Shown: one piece after another, positions 48,858-59,461 of the stretch
Layout: each line of letters begins with the position of its first letter
How positions within the stretch are numbered: the stretch's first letter is position 1
Origin: Chitinimonas prasina
GTDB taxonomy: Bacteria; Pseudomonadota; Gammaproteobacteria; Burkholderiales; Chitinimonadaceae
Reading direction: 5' to 3'
NCBI RefSeq assembly: GCF_030160395.1
Contig: NZ_BSOG01000001.1
Location: forward strand, 28,117-92,116
DNA: 64,000 bases
Notes under the pieces: generated by a model
The model's input: only the letters and a program-made list of their open reading frames with translations
Database searches by the model: none
Told to the model about the DNA's origin: nothing
Position numbers and translations under genes: made by a program

Positions 48858-49688
48858 ATGGGATTACCCCTGATCTACCGTCTGTTTGCCTGCCTAGGCT
48901 CGTTCCTGCTGATTGGCGCTGCCATGGCAAACTCGGTGGAACCGGCGCGGCTGACCATATTGATCGCAGAGCGGATGACAGCCGCCGGCCAACCCAAACC
49001 GGTTGATGAAAGGCGTGCGGAGGCCATACGGCTGCTGGGTGACGAAGCCCGGCTGCAGTTTGATATCAAAGCCTATCCTTGGCGACGCGCTCAGCGCATG
49101 GCGGAACTAGGCCAGGGCCTGCTATGGGGCGTCTCACGCACCACCAAGCGGGAAGCGGCCATGCTGCTATCCCGTCCTATATGGGATACGCATGTCTGGA
49201 TGGTGGTACGCTCCGGCGAAGCCTTCAGCTATCACGGATTAGCAGACCTGCGCGGCAAGACGCTCTCCATCATGCGTGGCGCCCAGTATGGTGGCGAGTT
49301 TGAGGAACAGCGCGGCAAGCTGTTCAAAGTGGAGGAGGAGTCTCCCTCGCTGGAAAGCAGGCTGACCATGCTGGTGCTGAAGCGGGTGGATGTCGTGCTG
49401 CTGGCCGATACCCGCCAGGATCCGCACGATATGGAACAACATCTGAACCTGCGCTATGGTCACCTGGGTCGATGGCAGATCATCAACCGCCCCATGGTAA
49501 AAGACCCCATCCATATCGGCGTAGCCCGCAATGCCCCGATCAGCCACTACCTTGGCCGTATCAACACGGCGCTGGACAGACTGCATCAGCGGGGCACTTT
49601 GGCGGCCCTGATGGCCAAGCCGCCAAGCAAGCCCCCAACCCCAGCTTGCGCTGACTACTTGGGGCGCTGCACGATATCGCCAGCTTGA
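48858..49688 (+). CDS. Periplasmic solute-binding-like protein (SBP_bac_3 fold)
   Basis: The 276-residue secreted protein has a signal peptide (about 1-25, LIYRLFACLGSFLLIGAAMA) and an extracellular solute-binding family 3 layout: FDIKAYPWRRAQRMAE near 66-82, GVSRTTKREAAMLLSRPIWDTHVWMVVR, LRGKTLSIMRGAQYG and the C-terminal LGRINTALDRLHQRGTLAALM. There are no transporter genes beside it, so it may be a stand-alone sensor-type binding protein like those seen with c-di-GMP genes. It converges on the REC-EAL gene. The first ATG precedes the signal peptide. Confidence 0.83.
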   Translation: MGLPLIYRLFACLGSFLLIGAAMANSVEPARLTILIAERMTAAGQPKPVDERRAEAIRLLGDEARLQFDIKAYPWRRAQRMAELGQGLLWGVSRTTKREAAMLLSRPIWDTHVWMVVRSGEAFSYHGLADLRGKTLSIMRGAQYGGEFEEQRGKLFKVEEESPSLESRLTMLVLKRVDVVLLADTRQDPHDMEQHLNLRYGHLGRWQIINRPMVKDPIHIGVARNAPISHYLGRINTALDRLHQRGTLAALMAKPPSKPPTPACADYLGRCTISPA

Positions 49689-49728
49689 ACCCGGTACGGC
49701 TGCACCGCTGGCCACGGGCCTGACTGGT

Positions 49729-50949
49729 TCAACCCATGCTTGGCCGTTGCGGCCGCAGGTGCTGGGTTCCCTGCTTGAGCCAGCCCGCAAGGGCATCGCC
49801 AGGCACTGGCTTGGAAACATAGAAACCTTGCGCCACGTCGCAGCCCAACAGCCTTATCAACTGCCAGTCTGAGGGGTTTTCCACGCCCTCTGCCACGGTA
49901 GTCAGATGTAGCTTCTTACCCATTTCTATCGTGCTTTGCAGCATGACATGCAGATGGGGTTTCTCGGAGGCGCCATGTACCAGGGAGCGATCTATCTTCA
50001 GCTCGGTAAAGGGAATACGCGATAGCTGCTGCATGGATGAGAAACCCGTGCCAAAGTCATCGATGCCCAGCCCAAAGCCCTTGAGCCGCAAGCGTGCCAA
50101 GGTACCCAGGGACAGTGCGAGATCCGACATCACGGCGGTCTCGGTAATCTCCAGCAGCAGGTATTTGGGTTCTATGCCGATGCGGCTGGTCACGGCCGCA
50201 ATACGATCGGCCAAGTCTGGCGTAGAGAGCGACTTGGCCGACAGATTGACCGCCACGCTGATGGTCAAGCCCCTGGCATGCCAGTCCCGCAATTGCTTGA
50301 GCGCTGTCTCCAGTACCCAGTCGGTCAATTCATCAATGATGCCGGCTTCCTCAGCCATGGGAATAAAATTGGACGGTGGCACCAGCCCCAGCTCGGGATG
50401 CTGCCAGCGCACCAGCGCCTCAACCCCCCGCATCACACCCGAATGAGTCGTCACCTTGGGCTGGTGGTGCAGCACCAGCTCGCGATTGATGATGGCCCGT
50501 CGGATATCGTTGGGGGTAAAACTGTATTGTGCCTCGCGCTGCTTGTCGGACACCTCGCCGGGGCGGAATCTGGCAATCAGATTGGCCAGGCCATCATAGG
50601 ACAGTGGCTTCTGCGCAATACCCAGCACGATCAGGCCATGCTCCTGCGCCATGGTTTCCACCGTGGACAAGATGGTGGTCTCGCGGCTGGATACCACGAT
50701 CAAGGCATTGACCAAGTGCTGCTCGGCAATATGGCGTATCAATTCCACGCCATCCATGTCCGGCATTTCAAGGTCGGTAATCATGATGTCGGGCTTGGCG
50801 CTCACCGCCAGCACCTCCAGTGCATGCCTTCCGTTCTCTGCCTCCAGCCTGTTCTTGACCCCCAGATTGTCCAACAGGTCGAGCGCGTGTAGACGCTGTA
50901 CCGCGCTGTCTTCCACCACCATGACGCTGAGTTCTGCGTTGACTGACAT
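49729..50949 (-). CDS. REC-EAL c-di-GMP phosphodiesterase response regulator
   Basis: The 406-residue protein has a receiver (about 8-125, phospho-acceptor D59 in MITDLEMPDMDG) and an EAL domain (about 150-395) with GVEALVRWQHP, NLSAKSL, LLEITETAVM, IDDFGTGFSSM and LKIDRSL, all needed for c-di-GMP hydrolysis. It is the last gene of the chemotaxis operon, 90 bases after cheB, and probably receives phosphate from CheA or another kinase. The ATG at 50949 directly precedes the receiver. Confidence 0.93.
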   Translation of the reverse strand: MSVNAELSVMVVEDSAVQRLHALDLLDNLGVKNRLEAENGRHALEVLAVSAKPDIMITDLEMPDMDGVELIRHIAEQHLVNALIVVSSRETTILSTVETMAQEHGLIVLGIAQKPLSYDGLANLIARFRPGEVSDKQREAQYSFTPNDIRRAIINRELVLHHQPKVTTHSGVMRGVEALVRWQHPELGLVPPSNFIPMAEEAGIIDELTDWVLETALKQLRDWHARGLTISVAVNLSAKSLSTPDLADRIAAVTSRIGIEPKYLLLEITETAVMSDLALSLGTLARLRLKGFGLGIDDFGTGFSSMQQLSRIPFTELKIDRSLVHGASEKPHLHVMLQSTIEMGKKLHLTTVAEGVENPSDWQLIRLLGCDVAQGFYVSKPVPGDALAGWLKQGTQHLRPQRPSMG

Positions 50950-51039
50950 CGGCTTTGCCCTTGAGTCCCGCCAGTTAAAATTAACAAGCTGTAATGTAGG
51001 GCGACTTGATCGCACCGTCTAACAGAATACTAGCTCAAG

Positions 51040-52185
51040 CTACCGCGAAAGCGGCCGCTGCGCGCCCCTTTCAATCAAGCCGGGAATATCCCCCAGGCTG
51101 GCCACATTATCGGCAGCGCCCAGTCGTATGGCCTCCTTGGGCATGCCAAACACGATACAACTTGCTTCATCCTGGGCTACCGTGGCGGCACCGCTTTCGC
51201 GCATTTCCTTCAGACCCTTGGCCCCATCATCGCCCATGCCCGTCATGATCACACCCAGCGCATTGCGGCCAGCGCACTTGGCCACCGAGCGGAACAATAC
51301 ATCCACCGAGGGCCGGTGCCGGCTCACCAAGGGACCATCTATCACCTCAACGTAATAGTGGCCTGCCGCCCGCTTCACCAGCAGGTGCTTGCCGCCCGGT
51401 GCAATCAAGGCCCGGCCGCGCAAAAGCTTGTCATTGTTCTGCGCCTCCTTTACCTCTATCCGGCACAGGGTATTTAGCCGTGCCGCAAAGGTCGCCGTGA
51501 ATTTCTCGGGCATGTGCTGGACAATGGCCATGGCCGGGCAATCTGCGCTTAACATGGGCAGTATCTGCTCCAAGGCCTGCACCCCGCCTGTCGATATACC
51601 CACCGCCACTATGCGTTCGGTCTGCCCCACCACCGGCATGCCATTGGGTGCATCCATGATCGCATCGGCGGTCAGCTTGGGGGACTGTATCTTCTCCGTC
51701 ACGAAGGACATGGCCGTCGCCGGCTGCTTGGCAGGCGGCACAGCCGGTGGCGTAGCCGGTATGCTGCGCAGGAGTTTCAGGCGGCCTGTGGCGGCATAGG
51801 CTGCCCGTACGGCCGAAATCAGGTCAGACGAACTGTCCTGCAGAAAATCCCGTACGCCGATGGAAGGCTTGGTAATGATGCCCAATGCCCCGCTGGACAA
51901 GGCCTCCAGGGTAATGGCCGCGCCTTTCTCGGTCAGGCTTGAACAGATGACGACCGGCGTGGGCCGCTCCACCATCAGTTTTTTGAGGAAGGTGATGCCG
52001 TCCATACGGGGCATCTCGATATCCAGCACGATGACATCGGGCCACTGCAGCTTCATGCGTTCCTGGGCAAAGATAGGGTCGGCAGCCGCACCGATGACCT
52101 TGATATCGGTCTCGCGGCCCAGCTCCTCGCTCACCACCTGACGCACCACGGCCGAGTCATCGACGATCAGCACGTTGATGGGCAT
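51040..52185 (-). CDS. cheB: Chemotaxis protein-glutamate methylesterase CheB
   Basis: The 381-residue enzyme removes methyl groups from receptors and deamidates glutamines. Receiver (about 1-120, D55 in [13 protein letters not shown]), a flexible linker rich in Pro/Ala, and a CheB_methylest domain (about 190-375) with [13 protein letters not shown], the catalytic His in [13 protein letters not shown] and the aspartate in [13 protein letters not shown] are all seen. It is 47 bases downstream of cheD in the same operon. Confidence 0.95.
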   Translation of the reverse strand: MPINVLIVDDSAVVRQVVSEELGRETDIKVIGAAADPIFAQERMKLQWPDVIVLDIEMPRMDGITFLKKLMVERPTPVVICSSLTEKGAAITLEALSSGALGIITKPSIGVRDFLQDSSSDLISAVRAAYAATGRLKLLRSIPATPPAVPPAKQPATAMSFVTEKIQSPKLTADAIMDAPNGMPVVGQTERIVAVGISTGGVQALEQILPMLSADCPAMAIVQHMPEKFTATFAARLNTLCRIEVKEAQNNDKLLRGRALIAPGGKHLLVKRAAGHYYVEVIDGPLVSRHRPSVDVLFRSVAKCAGRNALGVIMTGMGDDGAKGLKEMRESGAATVAQDEASCIVFGMPKEAIRLGAADNVASLGDIPGLIERGAQRPLSR

Positions 52186-52232
52186 CGCTTCCCCCTGTCT
52201 GTCACCAAGCCCCCGCGCCTGCCGGGGGTACG

Positions 52233-52739
52233 CTATGGTTTAGTCTTGCCGGCGGGCTCATCCTGCGGCCGGTAGCGCAACCACACATCGCCAGTGGCAA
52301 CATCAAACACGATGTGCCTATGGCCATTACCTGCCAGGTGTTCCCGGCTCAACCGGAATCCATTGCCCGCAAGCCACTGCTTGCCAAATTCAATATTGCG
52401 CTCGCCCACAGCCGGCATGCGGCCGGTATCAGTAATCAGCATCTGACCACCGCCAAACATCTTCACCACATAGTCTGCTGGCAAGGTCCCTACCGAATGA
52501 ATATAGCGCATGGCCAGTTGGAAAGCCTCCTCGGCATAGCGCCCATCCAGCGGGCCATCGCCACGTGGATGTCCCTGTGGCCGCTGCGGCAAGAGGTAAT
52601 GGCACATACCCCCCACCTGCCGCGTGGGGTGCCACCAGGTGATGGCAATGCAAGAACCCAGCAGGGTGCGTATGCGAGTATCACGGTCGCCGAAATACAC
52701 CTCGCCCGGCTGCAGAAAGATATCAATCTGAAAGCTCAT
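52233..52739 (-). CDS. cheD: Chemoreceptor glutamine deamidase CheD
   Basis: The 168-residue CheD has the catalytic cysteine region [13 protein letters not shown], the histidine in GGMCHYLLP and the threonine/glycine segment KMFGGGQML. It overlaps cheR by four bases (ATGA). CheD adjusts receptor conformation by deamidating specific glutamines. Confidence 0.93.
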   Translation of the reverse strand: MSFQIDIFLQPGEVYFGDRDTRIRTLLGSCIAITWWHPTRQVGGMCHYLLPQRPQGHPRGDGPLDGRYAEEAFQLAMRYIHSVGTLPADYVVKMFGGGQMLITDTGRMPAVGERNIEFGKQWLAGNGFRLSREHLAGNGHRHIVFDVATGDVWLRYRPQDEPAGKTKP

Positions 52740-53584
52740 GCGCGCTTCCGATATATGGTGGGAAGTATCGGCTCGAGATCGCTGGGTATGCCTATCAACG
52801 ACTCGGAGTGACCGACCACCAGCCAGCCCCCCGGTTTGAGGGTGGCCGCAACAGCATTCACCACCCTCCGCTTGGTTTCTGCGTCGAAATAGATAATGAC
52901 ATTGCGCAGGAAGACAGCATCGTAACGACCCATTTCCGGCAAAGGCGCAATCAGGTTGACCGGCATGAAGCGCACCTTTTGACGCAGCCCCTTGTCTATC
53001 AGCAGGCTACCCATATAGTCGCCGGTGCCCCGCAAGCAGAAGCGCTTGAGGTATTCAGGCGGAATATGATGAGCCCGCTCCATCGGGTAGAGCCCGCGCC
53101 GCGCCATCGAGAGCACCCTGCTGGAGATATCGGAACCGATAACCTCCCATACCACCCCTTGCTCCAATCGATCTGCCAATACCATGGCGAGGCTATAGCT
53201 CTCCTCTCCACTGGCGCAGGCTGCGCTCCAGATACGCACCGGTTGCCGCCCCAATTGGGGCAGCAAGACATCACGCACAGCATCGAAATGCTTGGGTTCG
53301 CGAAAAAAATAGGTTTCGTTGGTGGTAATCAGGTCAATGGCAAGCTGACGCTCCTCGGCATCGCCACCGTCCCCTATCAGGCGAAGGTATTCACCGTAGT
53401 TGGCGATGCTGCGATCCCGTAGCCGCTTGGCCAGGCGCCCAGACAGCATGGCTTTCTTGATGGGGGCCAGATGTATGCCGGTCAGCCGCTCCACCAGCAC
53501 CTGGTAGAGCAGAAATTCGGCATCCGCCATCTGCACCAGGCCGAAATCATGCGGGGAAAGTGCCTCCACCGGTGCGGGGCTCAC
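52736..53584 (-). CDS. cheR: Chemotaxis protein methyltransferase CheR
   Basis: The 282-residue SAM enzyme methylates receptor glutamates. The N-terminal helical domain is followed by the SAM-binding fold: RIWSAACASGEESYSLAM, VIGSDISSRVLSMARRGLY, YDAVFLRNVIIYFD and GGWLVVGHSES. GTG at 53584 starts 5 bases after the cheW stop and gives a normal length; ATG at 53530 is an alternative. It is coupled to cheD. Confidence 0.94.
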   Translation of the reverse strand: MSPAPVEALSPHDFGLVQMADAEFLLYQVLVERLTGIHLAPIKKAMLSGRLAKRLRDRSIANYGEYLRLIGDGGDAEERQLAIDLITTNETYFFREPKHFDAVRDVLLPQLGRQPVRIWSAACASGEESYSLAMVLADRLEQGVVWEVIGSDISSRVLSMARRGLYPMERAHHIPPEYLKRFCLRGTGDYMGSLLIDKGLRQKVRFMPVNLIAPLPEMGRYDAVFLRNVIIYFDAETKRRVVNAVAATLKPGGWLVVGHSESLIGIPSDLEPILPTIYRKRA

Positions 53585-53588
53585 ATGC

Positions 53589-54128
53589 TCAGCTTTCAGG
53601 ATGCAGGCTTTCACTGCTACCGGCCAGTTCGGCCATTTCATCGATGGACAGCACATGCTCAAGGGCCAGAACGATGACAAAACGGCCACTGATCTTGCCC
53701 ATGCCCCGGATAAATTCAGCCCTCAGCTGGGCACCAAAGGCCGGCGCCGGCTCGATGGCTTCGGGCGGGAGATCCAGCACTTCGTCGACCGCATCCACTA
53801 TCACACCCAGGTCGTGCCAGTCGTCACCATACTGCACTTCCACGATCACGATGCAGCTGCGCTTGCCTATGGTGGTGGCGGGCCGGCCAAACCGCACAGC
53901 CAGGTCGATAACTGGCACCACCGCGCCACGCAGGTTGATCACACCGCGCAGAAAACGCGGCATCAGCGGCACTTCCGTCAGGCCACCATACTCAATAATC
54001 TCCTTGATATGCAATATCTCCAACGCATAGGTTTCGGTTCCCAGCCTGAAGGTCAGATACTGCGGCTGCTCCACCGGCTCGACCATGGGTACGCTAGCAC
54101 GTCGATGTGGAGTAAGGGCCTGGCTCAT
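53589..54128 (-). CDS. cheW: Chemotaxis adaptor protein CheW
   Basis: The 179-residue adaptor couples the receptor to CheA. The CheW fold spans about residues 25-170: YLTFRLGTETYALEILHIKEI, GVINLRGAVVPVIDLAVRFG, and VDAVDEVLDLPPEAIEP. The short N-terminal extension has no known role. It lies 16 bases after the receptor gene and directly before cheR. Confidence 0.94.
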   Translation of the reverse strand: MSQALTPHRRASVPMVEPVEQPQYLTFRLGTETYALEILHIKEIIEYGGLTEVPLMPRFLRGVINLRGAVVPVIDLAVRFGRPATTIGKRSCIVIVEVQYGDDWHDLGVIVDAVDEVLDLPPEAIEPAPAFGAQLRAEFIRGMGKISGRFVIVLALEHVLSIDEMAELAGSSESLHPES

Positions 54129-54144
54129 AGTGTCACCACCGGGA

Positions 54145-55860
54145 TCAGAAGCGGACGAACTGCGTTTCGTCCACCGGTTGAGAAGGATGCGTCAGGCTGG
54201 CCGGCAACGGTGCCCGCGGCGACACCGGCTTGACCGCGTCTGGCGGCGTAGGCGCCCTCAGTTGCACGGGCTTTGCAGTTCCAGGCTGCTTCGTGGGTGC
54301 CGGTGTGGACGCCATCCTGGTAGGTTCGATCGCAGCCAGCTGGTGCTCACCCGCCTGGCAGAACCGCTCTAGCAGATCATTCAGCCGTCGCGCATGGGCA
54401 TGCAGTTCCTCAGCCGATGCCGATAGCTCCTCGGCCGCTGCCGCATTGGTCTGGGTACTTAGCCCCAGCTGCACCACGGTCTGGTTGACCTGGCGAATGC
54501 TGTCTGTCTGCTCACGGCCAGAGGCATGTATCTCGCCAACCAGTTCAGCCGTACGCCGAATTTCAGGCAACACGCCATTGAGCAGGCTACCAGCACGTGC
54601 CGCCAACTGATCCGATTCACCTGCCAGCGCCCCTATCTCTCTGGCCGCTGCCTGGCTGCGCTCCGCCAGCTTGCGCACTTCTTGCGCCACCACCGCAAAG
54701 CCTTTGCCGTGTTGGCCCGCACGTGCCGCCTCGATGGCTGCGTTCAAAGCCAGCAAATTGGTCTGGTAGGCGATATCGTCCACCACGCCTATCTTGCTGG
54801 CGATCTGTCGCATGGCTTCGACCGACGCCGCCACCGCCTGCCCCCCTTCGCTGGCCACGCCGGCCGCTCGGGCCGCCAGTTGATCGGTCTCCGCCGCATG
54901 GCGGGTACTCTGGCTGACCGCCTGGTTGATATGCTCCACCGCCACACTGGTGTGTTCGATGGCACTGGCTTGCTCGCTCGCTGTCTGCGACAAGGCGCTG
55001 GACGACGCCTCAATCTGTGAGGCGATACGCAGATTGGACTGCGCCGCATCGCATAGCTCCTGAATCATCTCGTGCAGCCGCTGGTGCATAGCGGCCAAGG
55101 CAGCCATCAGGCTGTTCTCATCCCCCGGCTTCAGTACGATATCAAGGCTGAAATCCCCTGCCGCCACCCGGCGCGCCAGCCGGGTAGCCTGCTCAGGCTC
55201 GCCCCCCAGCAGATGGGTGAAATAGTGGGCAACGCCATAGCCCAACACACCTGCCAACAGCAGGCCACCCACGCTTAGGCACAGCACGGCCACGCTCCAG
55301 TTAGCCAGAGACTTGGCTTCATCCTCAATGCTCCTGTCCAGCAGCGCGGTCTGGTCATTGGCAGCTTGTTCCAGCGCGCTCTCCAGCGGGCCGAAATCCA
55401 GCGCAATCTGCTGCAGCAGAACCGCTTTCGCCTCCGCCTGCTGCTCGGCCTGCACCGATTGCAGCAGACCAGGAATACGCTGGAGGTATCTGGGGTAGTG
55501 ATCAGCAATGCGCTGGCGCAAGCCGGTCTCAATGCCACTATCAGCCTCCTGCTGGAAGCCCCCCAGCGCTGCATCCAGCTCGCGCTGCTTCTCCTTCAGA
55601 CTGGTCAGCAAAGCCTCACGTTGACCAGGTTCGGCGTAGATGATCTCGGCTAGCATGCGGCGATGTTGCAATAGCCGCACATGCACACGCTCCAGGGTAT
55701 GGGCGGCTTCGGCATGGTTCCGGTGCAGGCCTTCCAGCCGCTGCTGGCCCTGGTTCAAGGCCTGAACTGCCACCGCTCCGACCACAGATAGCACCGCAGC
55801 CATCAGCCCAAAGGCCAGTAGCAGCTTCTTGAACATCGATAGGCGGCCCAGCCAGCTCAT
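54145..55860 (-). CDS. Methyl-accepting chemotaxis protein
   Basis: The 571-residue transducer has an N-terminal transmembrane helix (about 10-32), a small helical periplasmic sensor domain (about 33-190), a second helix (about 192-213), a HAMP domain, and a cytoplasmic signalling region with the hairpin [16 protein letters not shown] preceded by [21 protein letters not shown]. The C-terminal 80 residues are Pro/Ala-rich and end DETQFVRF, which may be a docking tail. Its ATG overlaps the cheA stop by four bases. The ligand cannot be inferred. Confidence 0.93.
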   Translation of the reverse strand: MSWLGRLSMFKKLLLAFGLMAAVLSVVGAVAVQALNQGQQRLEGLHRNHAEAAHTLERVHVRLLQHRRMLAEIIYAEPGQREALLTSLKEKQRELDAALGGFQQEADSGIETGLRQRIADHYPRYLQRIPGLLQSVQAEQQAEAKAVLLQQIALDFGPLESALEQAANDQTALLDRSIEDEAKSLANWSVAVLCLSVGGLLLAGVLGYGVAHYFTHLLGGEPEQATRLARRVAAGDFSLDIVLKPGDENSLMAALAAMHQRLHEMIQELCDAAQSNLRIASQIEASSSALSQTASEQASAIEHTSVAVEHINQAVSQSTRHAAETDQLAARAAGVASEGGQAVAASVEAMRQIASKIGVVDDIAYQTNLLALNAAIEAARAGQHGKGFAVVAQEVRKLAERSQAAAREIGALAGESDQLAARAGSLLNGVLPEIRRTAELVGEIHASGREQTDSIRQVNQTVVQLGLSTQTNAAAAEELSASAEELHAHARRLNDLLERFCQAGEHQLAAIEPTRMASTPAPTKQPGTAKPVQLRAPTPPDAVKPVSPRAPLPASLTHPSQPVDETQFVRF

Positions 55861-58094
55861 GGTCGGTCTTCCTCGCGCATTGCTGGGTGACGGGCTTCAC
55901 GGGCGGCTATCAAAGCCACCTTGCGCCGTTCATTCTTGGCAGCCCGATTGATCAGGTCAGGCACATCCAGTATGAGCGCCACCGCCCCGCTACCCAATAT
56001 GGTAGATCCCGCCAGGCCGCGTACGCCTCTGAACAACTGACCCAAGGGTTTGATCACCGCCTGCAACTCGCCTTCCAGATTGTCCACCACCAGGCCGGCA
56101 CGCTGGCTGCCATACTGCACCACCACCACCGACTGCCTGGCCGGAGCAGGAGCATCCACCTCGAACAACTCGCGCAGGGGCAGGTAGGGCAACACCTCGC
56201 CTCGCAGATTGAGGTAATGCTGTTGACTGCTACCCCTATCGGTAGGTAGGTCTAGGCATTCCAGCACCATATCCAGTGGAATCACGAAACTCACCTGCCC
56301 CACACCCACGCGGAAGCCATCGATGATGGCCAGGGTCAGCGGTACGCGCAGCCTGACTATCGTCCCCTCTCCCGCCACCGAATCAATCTCGATGTTGCCC
56401 TTAAGCGCTTCGATATTGCGCTTCACCACATCCATGCCTACACCCCGGCCCGACAGATTGGTGACAGTCTCAGCCGTGGAAAAACCCGGCTCGAACACCA
56501 GTTGCAATACCTGTTGGTCGTTCAAGACTTCGTCGGCCTGTATCAAGCCCCGCTCCACAGCACGGTTGCGTATCCGCTGCCGGTCCATACCGCCACCATC
56601 GTCCCCGACCTCGATCACCACGCTACCAGACTCATGGTAAGCATTGAGCCAGACCGTGCCATAGTCCGCCTTGCCAAGGTTGCGGCGGGCATCGGAACCC
56701 TCTATACCGTGGTCTATAGCATTGCGTACCAGGTGCACAAGCGGGTCTGCCAGCTTGTCCACCATGGACTTGTCGAGTTCTGTCTCCTCGCCTGCCAGTT
56801 CCAGCTGGATATCCTTGCCCAGTTCGCGCGACGCATCGCGTACTACCCTGGGAAAGCGGCTGAATATCTCCCCCACAGGCACCATGCGCAGCGACAGTGC
56901 CTCATCGCGTATGCGCTCCACCAGCTCACCCAGCGAGGCGATGGTCTCGATCAGCGCGCTATCGCCACTGCGGCTGGCTGACAGCTGTGCCGCCGCGCCC
57001 GAGATCACCAGTTCCCCCACCAGGTCTATCAAGGCATCCAGCCGGGTCGCATCCACCCTGACGACCCGGTGTTCGCGGGTTTTCTGGGCAGCATGCTCAC
57101 GCTGTTTGTCCAGCGCTGCGGCCACCGCCTGCGGTGGCGCCAAGCGTTCTTCCACCAGCAGGGTGCCCAGGGGCCGGTGTTCACCGGCACCGGCATTCTC
57201 ACGCTGTATGCCCAGTACCTCGTCCAGCTCCATCGGCGTCAGTGCGCCACCCCGCACCAGTATTTCGCCCAGGCGCGACATGCCTTCAGGCATGTCCTTG
57301 ATCAGGCGTATGTACTCCGCGATATGGGCATGCGGCGGCAAAATGCGCACCTTGCTGTCATCGCGGATGAATTCGAACACATTCTCTATGGTGAGCTTGT
57401 CGACATTGGGTGCCGCCTGGAACTCGATCTCAAAACCCAGATAACAGCTCTCCGGATCCATCTCCTCGGGGTTGGGCAAGCCGTCATACAAGGTGGTGAG
57501 GTAAACAATCCGCCCCAACGATGCCAGATAGCGGATAAAGGAAATCGGGTCCATGCCATTGCGAAGCACATCGACGCCAAAACGCAGCGAGATATGCCAG
57601 TGGTCGCTGGACACAACATGGTCGCCGCCGCTCTCGACCTCTACCCTCGGCCCCGTCTGCTCCTGCTTTACCACCATGGCAGCGGCTGCAGGTGTGGGCA
57701 CAACCGGCGCAGAGTCGACTAGATAAGACTTAAGTTGCGTACCCAAAGCACCGGAGTCTGGCGCTTCTACACCACAGCGCACAGCATCCACCATGCTGCC
57801 GATATGGTCTCGGCAGGTGAACAGCAGCTCGATCAGCGGGGTAGTGATGGCAAGCTCGCCCTCCCTGGCCTTGTCCAGCACGCTCTCGCATAGATGGGTA
57901 AAGGCAACTATGTCGTTCAGGCCAAACAGCCCAGCGGAACCCTTGATGGTGTGGGCAGCCCTGAACATGGCGTTGAGATGTTCACCCCGCTCCGGGCCAG
58001 CGGCATTCTCCACCGCCAGCAGCGCCGCTTCCATCGCCGCCAACAGCTCATAGGATTCCTCGTAGAAAACCAGCTTGGCGGCTTCAAGGTTCAT
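55857..58094 (-). CDS. cheA: Chemotaxis histidine kinase CheA
   Basis: The 745-residue kinase has an Hpt domain with H48 in [12 protein letters not shown], a middle region (about 165-320) with an unusual domain ([20 protein letters not shown]), a dimerisation domain (about 335-420), the HATPase core ([30 protein letters not shown]) and a CheW-like C-terminus. All catalytic boxes are intact. It passes phosphate to CheY, CheB and perhaps the REC-EAL protein. It starts directly after the STAS gene. Confidence 0.95.
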   Translation of the reverse strand: MNLEAAKLVFYEESYELLAAMEAALLAVENAAGPERGEHLNAMFRAAHTIKGSAGLFGLNDIVAFTHLCESVLDKAREGELAITTPLIELLFTCRDHIGSMVDAVRCGVEAPDSGALGTQLKSYLVDSAPVVPTPAAAAMVVKQEQTGPRVEVESGGDHVVSSDHWHISLRFGVDVLRNGMDPISFIRYLASLGRIVYLTTLYDGLPNPEEMDPESCYLGFEIEFQAAPNVDKLTIENVFEFIRDDSKVRILPPHAHIAEYIRLIKDMPEGMSRLGEILVRGGALTPMELDEVLGIQRENAGAGEHRPLGTLLVEERLAPPQAVAAALDKQREHAAQKTREHRVVRVDATRLDALIDLVGELVISGAAAQLSASRSGDSALIETIASLGELVERIRDEALSLRMVPVGEIFSRFPRVVRDASRELGKDIQLELAGEETELDKSMVDKLADPLVHLVRNAIDHGIEGSDARRNLGKADYGTVWLNAYHESGSVVIEVGDDGGGMDRQRIRNRAVERGLIQADEVLNDQQVLQLVFEPGFSTAETVTNLSGRGVGMDVVKRNIEALKGNIEIDSVAGEGTIVRLRVPLTLAIIDGFRVGVGQVSFVIPLDMVLECLDLPTDRGSSQQHYLNLRGEVLPYLPLRELFEVDAPAPARQSVVVVQYGSQRAGLVVDNLEGELQAVIKPLGQLFRGVRGLAGSTILGSGAVALILDVPDLINRAAKNERRKVALIAAREARHPAMREEDRP

Positions 58095-58417
58095 CAGCCC
58101 GCTCCGCCTGCCAATACCACTGGGTCGCCAAACACGCCGGCCATATTGTAGAGATCGACCACCGCCAGCACGGCCTTGCTATGGCCATGGAAGAACAGCG
58201 GCTTCTCCTGCCTGGCCGCCTCACGCTTGAGCATCAGCAGCAGCTGTATGCCGGCGGTGTCCAGCTCGGCCACACCAGCCAGGTCCACCTCCACTTCGCG
58301 GGCCAGGTTGAGTTCATCCATCAGCCTGCGCTTGGCCTCGCCCGCCTCGTAGATGGTCAGCGATCCATCAATACGGAGTATGCAGCGCTCATGGTGATAG
58401 ATGGAGGAGATCGCCAT
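58094..58417 (-). CDS. STAS-domain protein in chemotaxis operon
   Basis: The 107-residue protein is a single STAS domain (anti-sigma-antagonist fold): RIDGSLTIYEAGEAKRRLMD, then VEVDLAGVAELDTAGIQLLL, where the T in ELDTAG occupies the usual phosphorylation site. It overlaps the cheA start by one base and follows cheY by 14 bases. STAS proteins occur in accessory chemotaxis clusters (F9-like) of other proteobacteria, where the role is unclear; no serine kinase partner is beside it. Confidence 0.9.
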   Translation of the reverse strand: MAISSIYHHERCILRIDGSLTIYEAGEAKRRLMDELNLAREVEVDLAGVAELDTAGIQLLLMLKREAARQEKPLFFHGHSKAVLAVVDLYNMAGVFGDPVVLAGGAG

Positions 58418-58431
58418 GGTGACATGGTCTT

Positions 58432-58815
58432 TCAGGGCAGTATCAGCTTGGATACGGCACGCAGCATCTGCTCGGGCTGAAAGGGCTTGACTACCCAGGC
58501 CTTGGCGCCAGCCATCTGCCCCTCAATCTTCTTGTCTTCTTGCGCCTCGGTGGTCAGCATGATGATGGGCGTGAAGCGATAGTCTGGCAGCTGCTTGACG
58601 GCCCGCACAAAGGCGATGCCGTCCATATTGGGCATATTCACGTCGGAGATGATCAGATGTACCCGGCGACCATCAAGGCGCGCCAAGCCTTCCTTGCCAT
58701 CTGCAGCCTCGATCACCTCGTAGCCCGCCTGCAGCAAAGCCAGATGCACCACCTGCCGGAGGCTGGTGGAATCATCCACTATCAGTACAGTCTTCTTGCT
58801 GTCAGCGGCGGCCAT
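58432..58815 (-). CDS. cheY: Chemotaxis response regulator CheY
   Basis: The 127-residue receiver has the acidic pair D14-D15, phospho-acceptor D58 in IISDVNMPNMDG, T in MLTTEA and K in VVKPFQP. It is the first gene of the - strand operon. A GTG at 58842 would add 9 residues; neither start has a clear ribosome site, so the shorter ATG start is used on family length. Confidence 0.93.
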   Translation of the reverse strand: MAAADSKKTVLIVDDSTSLRQVVHLALLQAGYEVIEAADGKEGLARLDGRRVHLIISDVNMPNMDGIAFVRAVKQLPDYRFTPIIMLTTEAQEDKKIEGQMAGAKAWVVKPFQPEQMLRAVSKLILP

Positions 58816-58919
58816 GTAAGCAAACGTGGGATGGAGACTCACCTCATTGTAGTGCAGCGCTTGGCCTCCCTGCCAAGCTGCATTTCAAGCCAGGTGCCGC
58901 TTTTGCGCAAACCACATCA

Positions 58920-59279
58920 TCAGGGTGGCGTCGCAGGCGGCGTAGCAGGCGGCTGGCTGGCCGGTGTGGCCGGCACCATCGCAGGCGTCTCTGACCGGGC
59001 AGCCTCACGCAAACGCTCCTGTAGGATGCGCCAGCGCTCTAGCCGCTCGCGCCGCATCTCCAGCCGCTGCCGCAGCAATGCTGCCTCAGCCGGTGTCAGG
59101 TCCCCCCGCTCCAGCGCCTCCCTTATGCGGGCCTGGCGATGCTGAAAGCGTTCATGCTCGCGCTCCATCCTGGGCTGGACGTGATCACGCTCCGGCCTGG
59201 CAGGTGCAGGCGCATCCGGCCCAGCCCATGCCAAAGGCAGGGCCAGTAACAGGATGGCGAGATGGGCAGTGCGTGACAT
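58920..59279 (-). CDS. Hypothetical secreted protein, 119 residues
   Basis: Not recognised. It has a signal peptide (about 1-20, HLAILLLALPLAWAG) and a highly charged helical domain with heptad-like Arg/Glu/Leu repeats (HRQARIREALERGDLTPAEA and RQRLEMRRERLERW). The tail is Pro/Ala/Thr-rich. The LTPAEA segment faintly recalls periplasmic Spy/CpxP-like proteins, though evidence is slight. It is upstream of ompR, on the opposite strand. Confidence 0.7.
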   Translation of the reverse strand: MSRTAHLAILLLALPLAWAGPDAPAPARPERDHVQPRMEREHERFQHRQARIREALERGDLTPAEAALLRQRLEMRRERLERWRILQERLREAARSETPAMVPATPASQPPATPPATPP

Positions 59280-59461
59280 GATGGTATATAGCAACAGGAT
59301 GTAGTCGATAACTTGAGAATACGCCGCCTCAAACTCGGCGATGACAGCCAATTGTAAACGGGCTTGACCAGCATGCCTGCCGGTAAAGCTTTTTTACATC
59401 TGCCTACGCTTGCATGACGTGCAATCGCTACACTGCGCTCATTACTCCAGACCCTGCCGCC

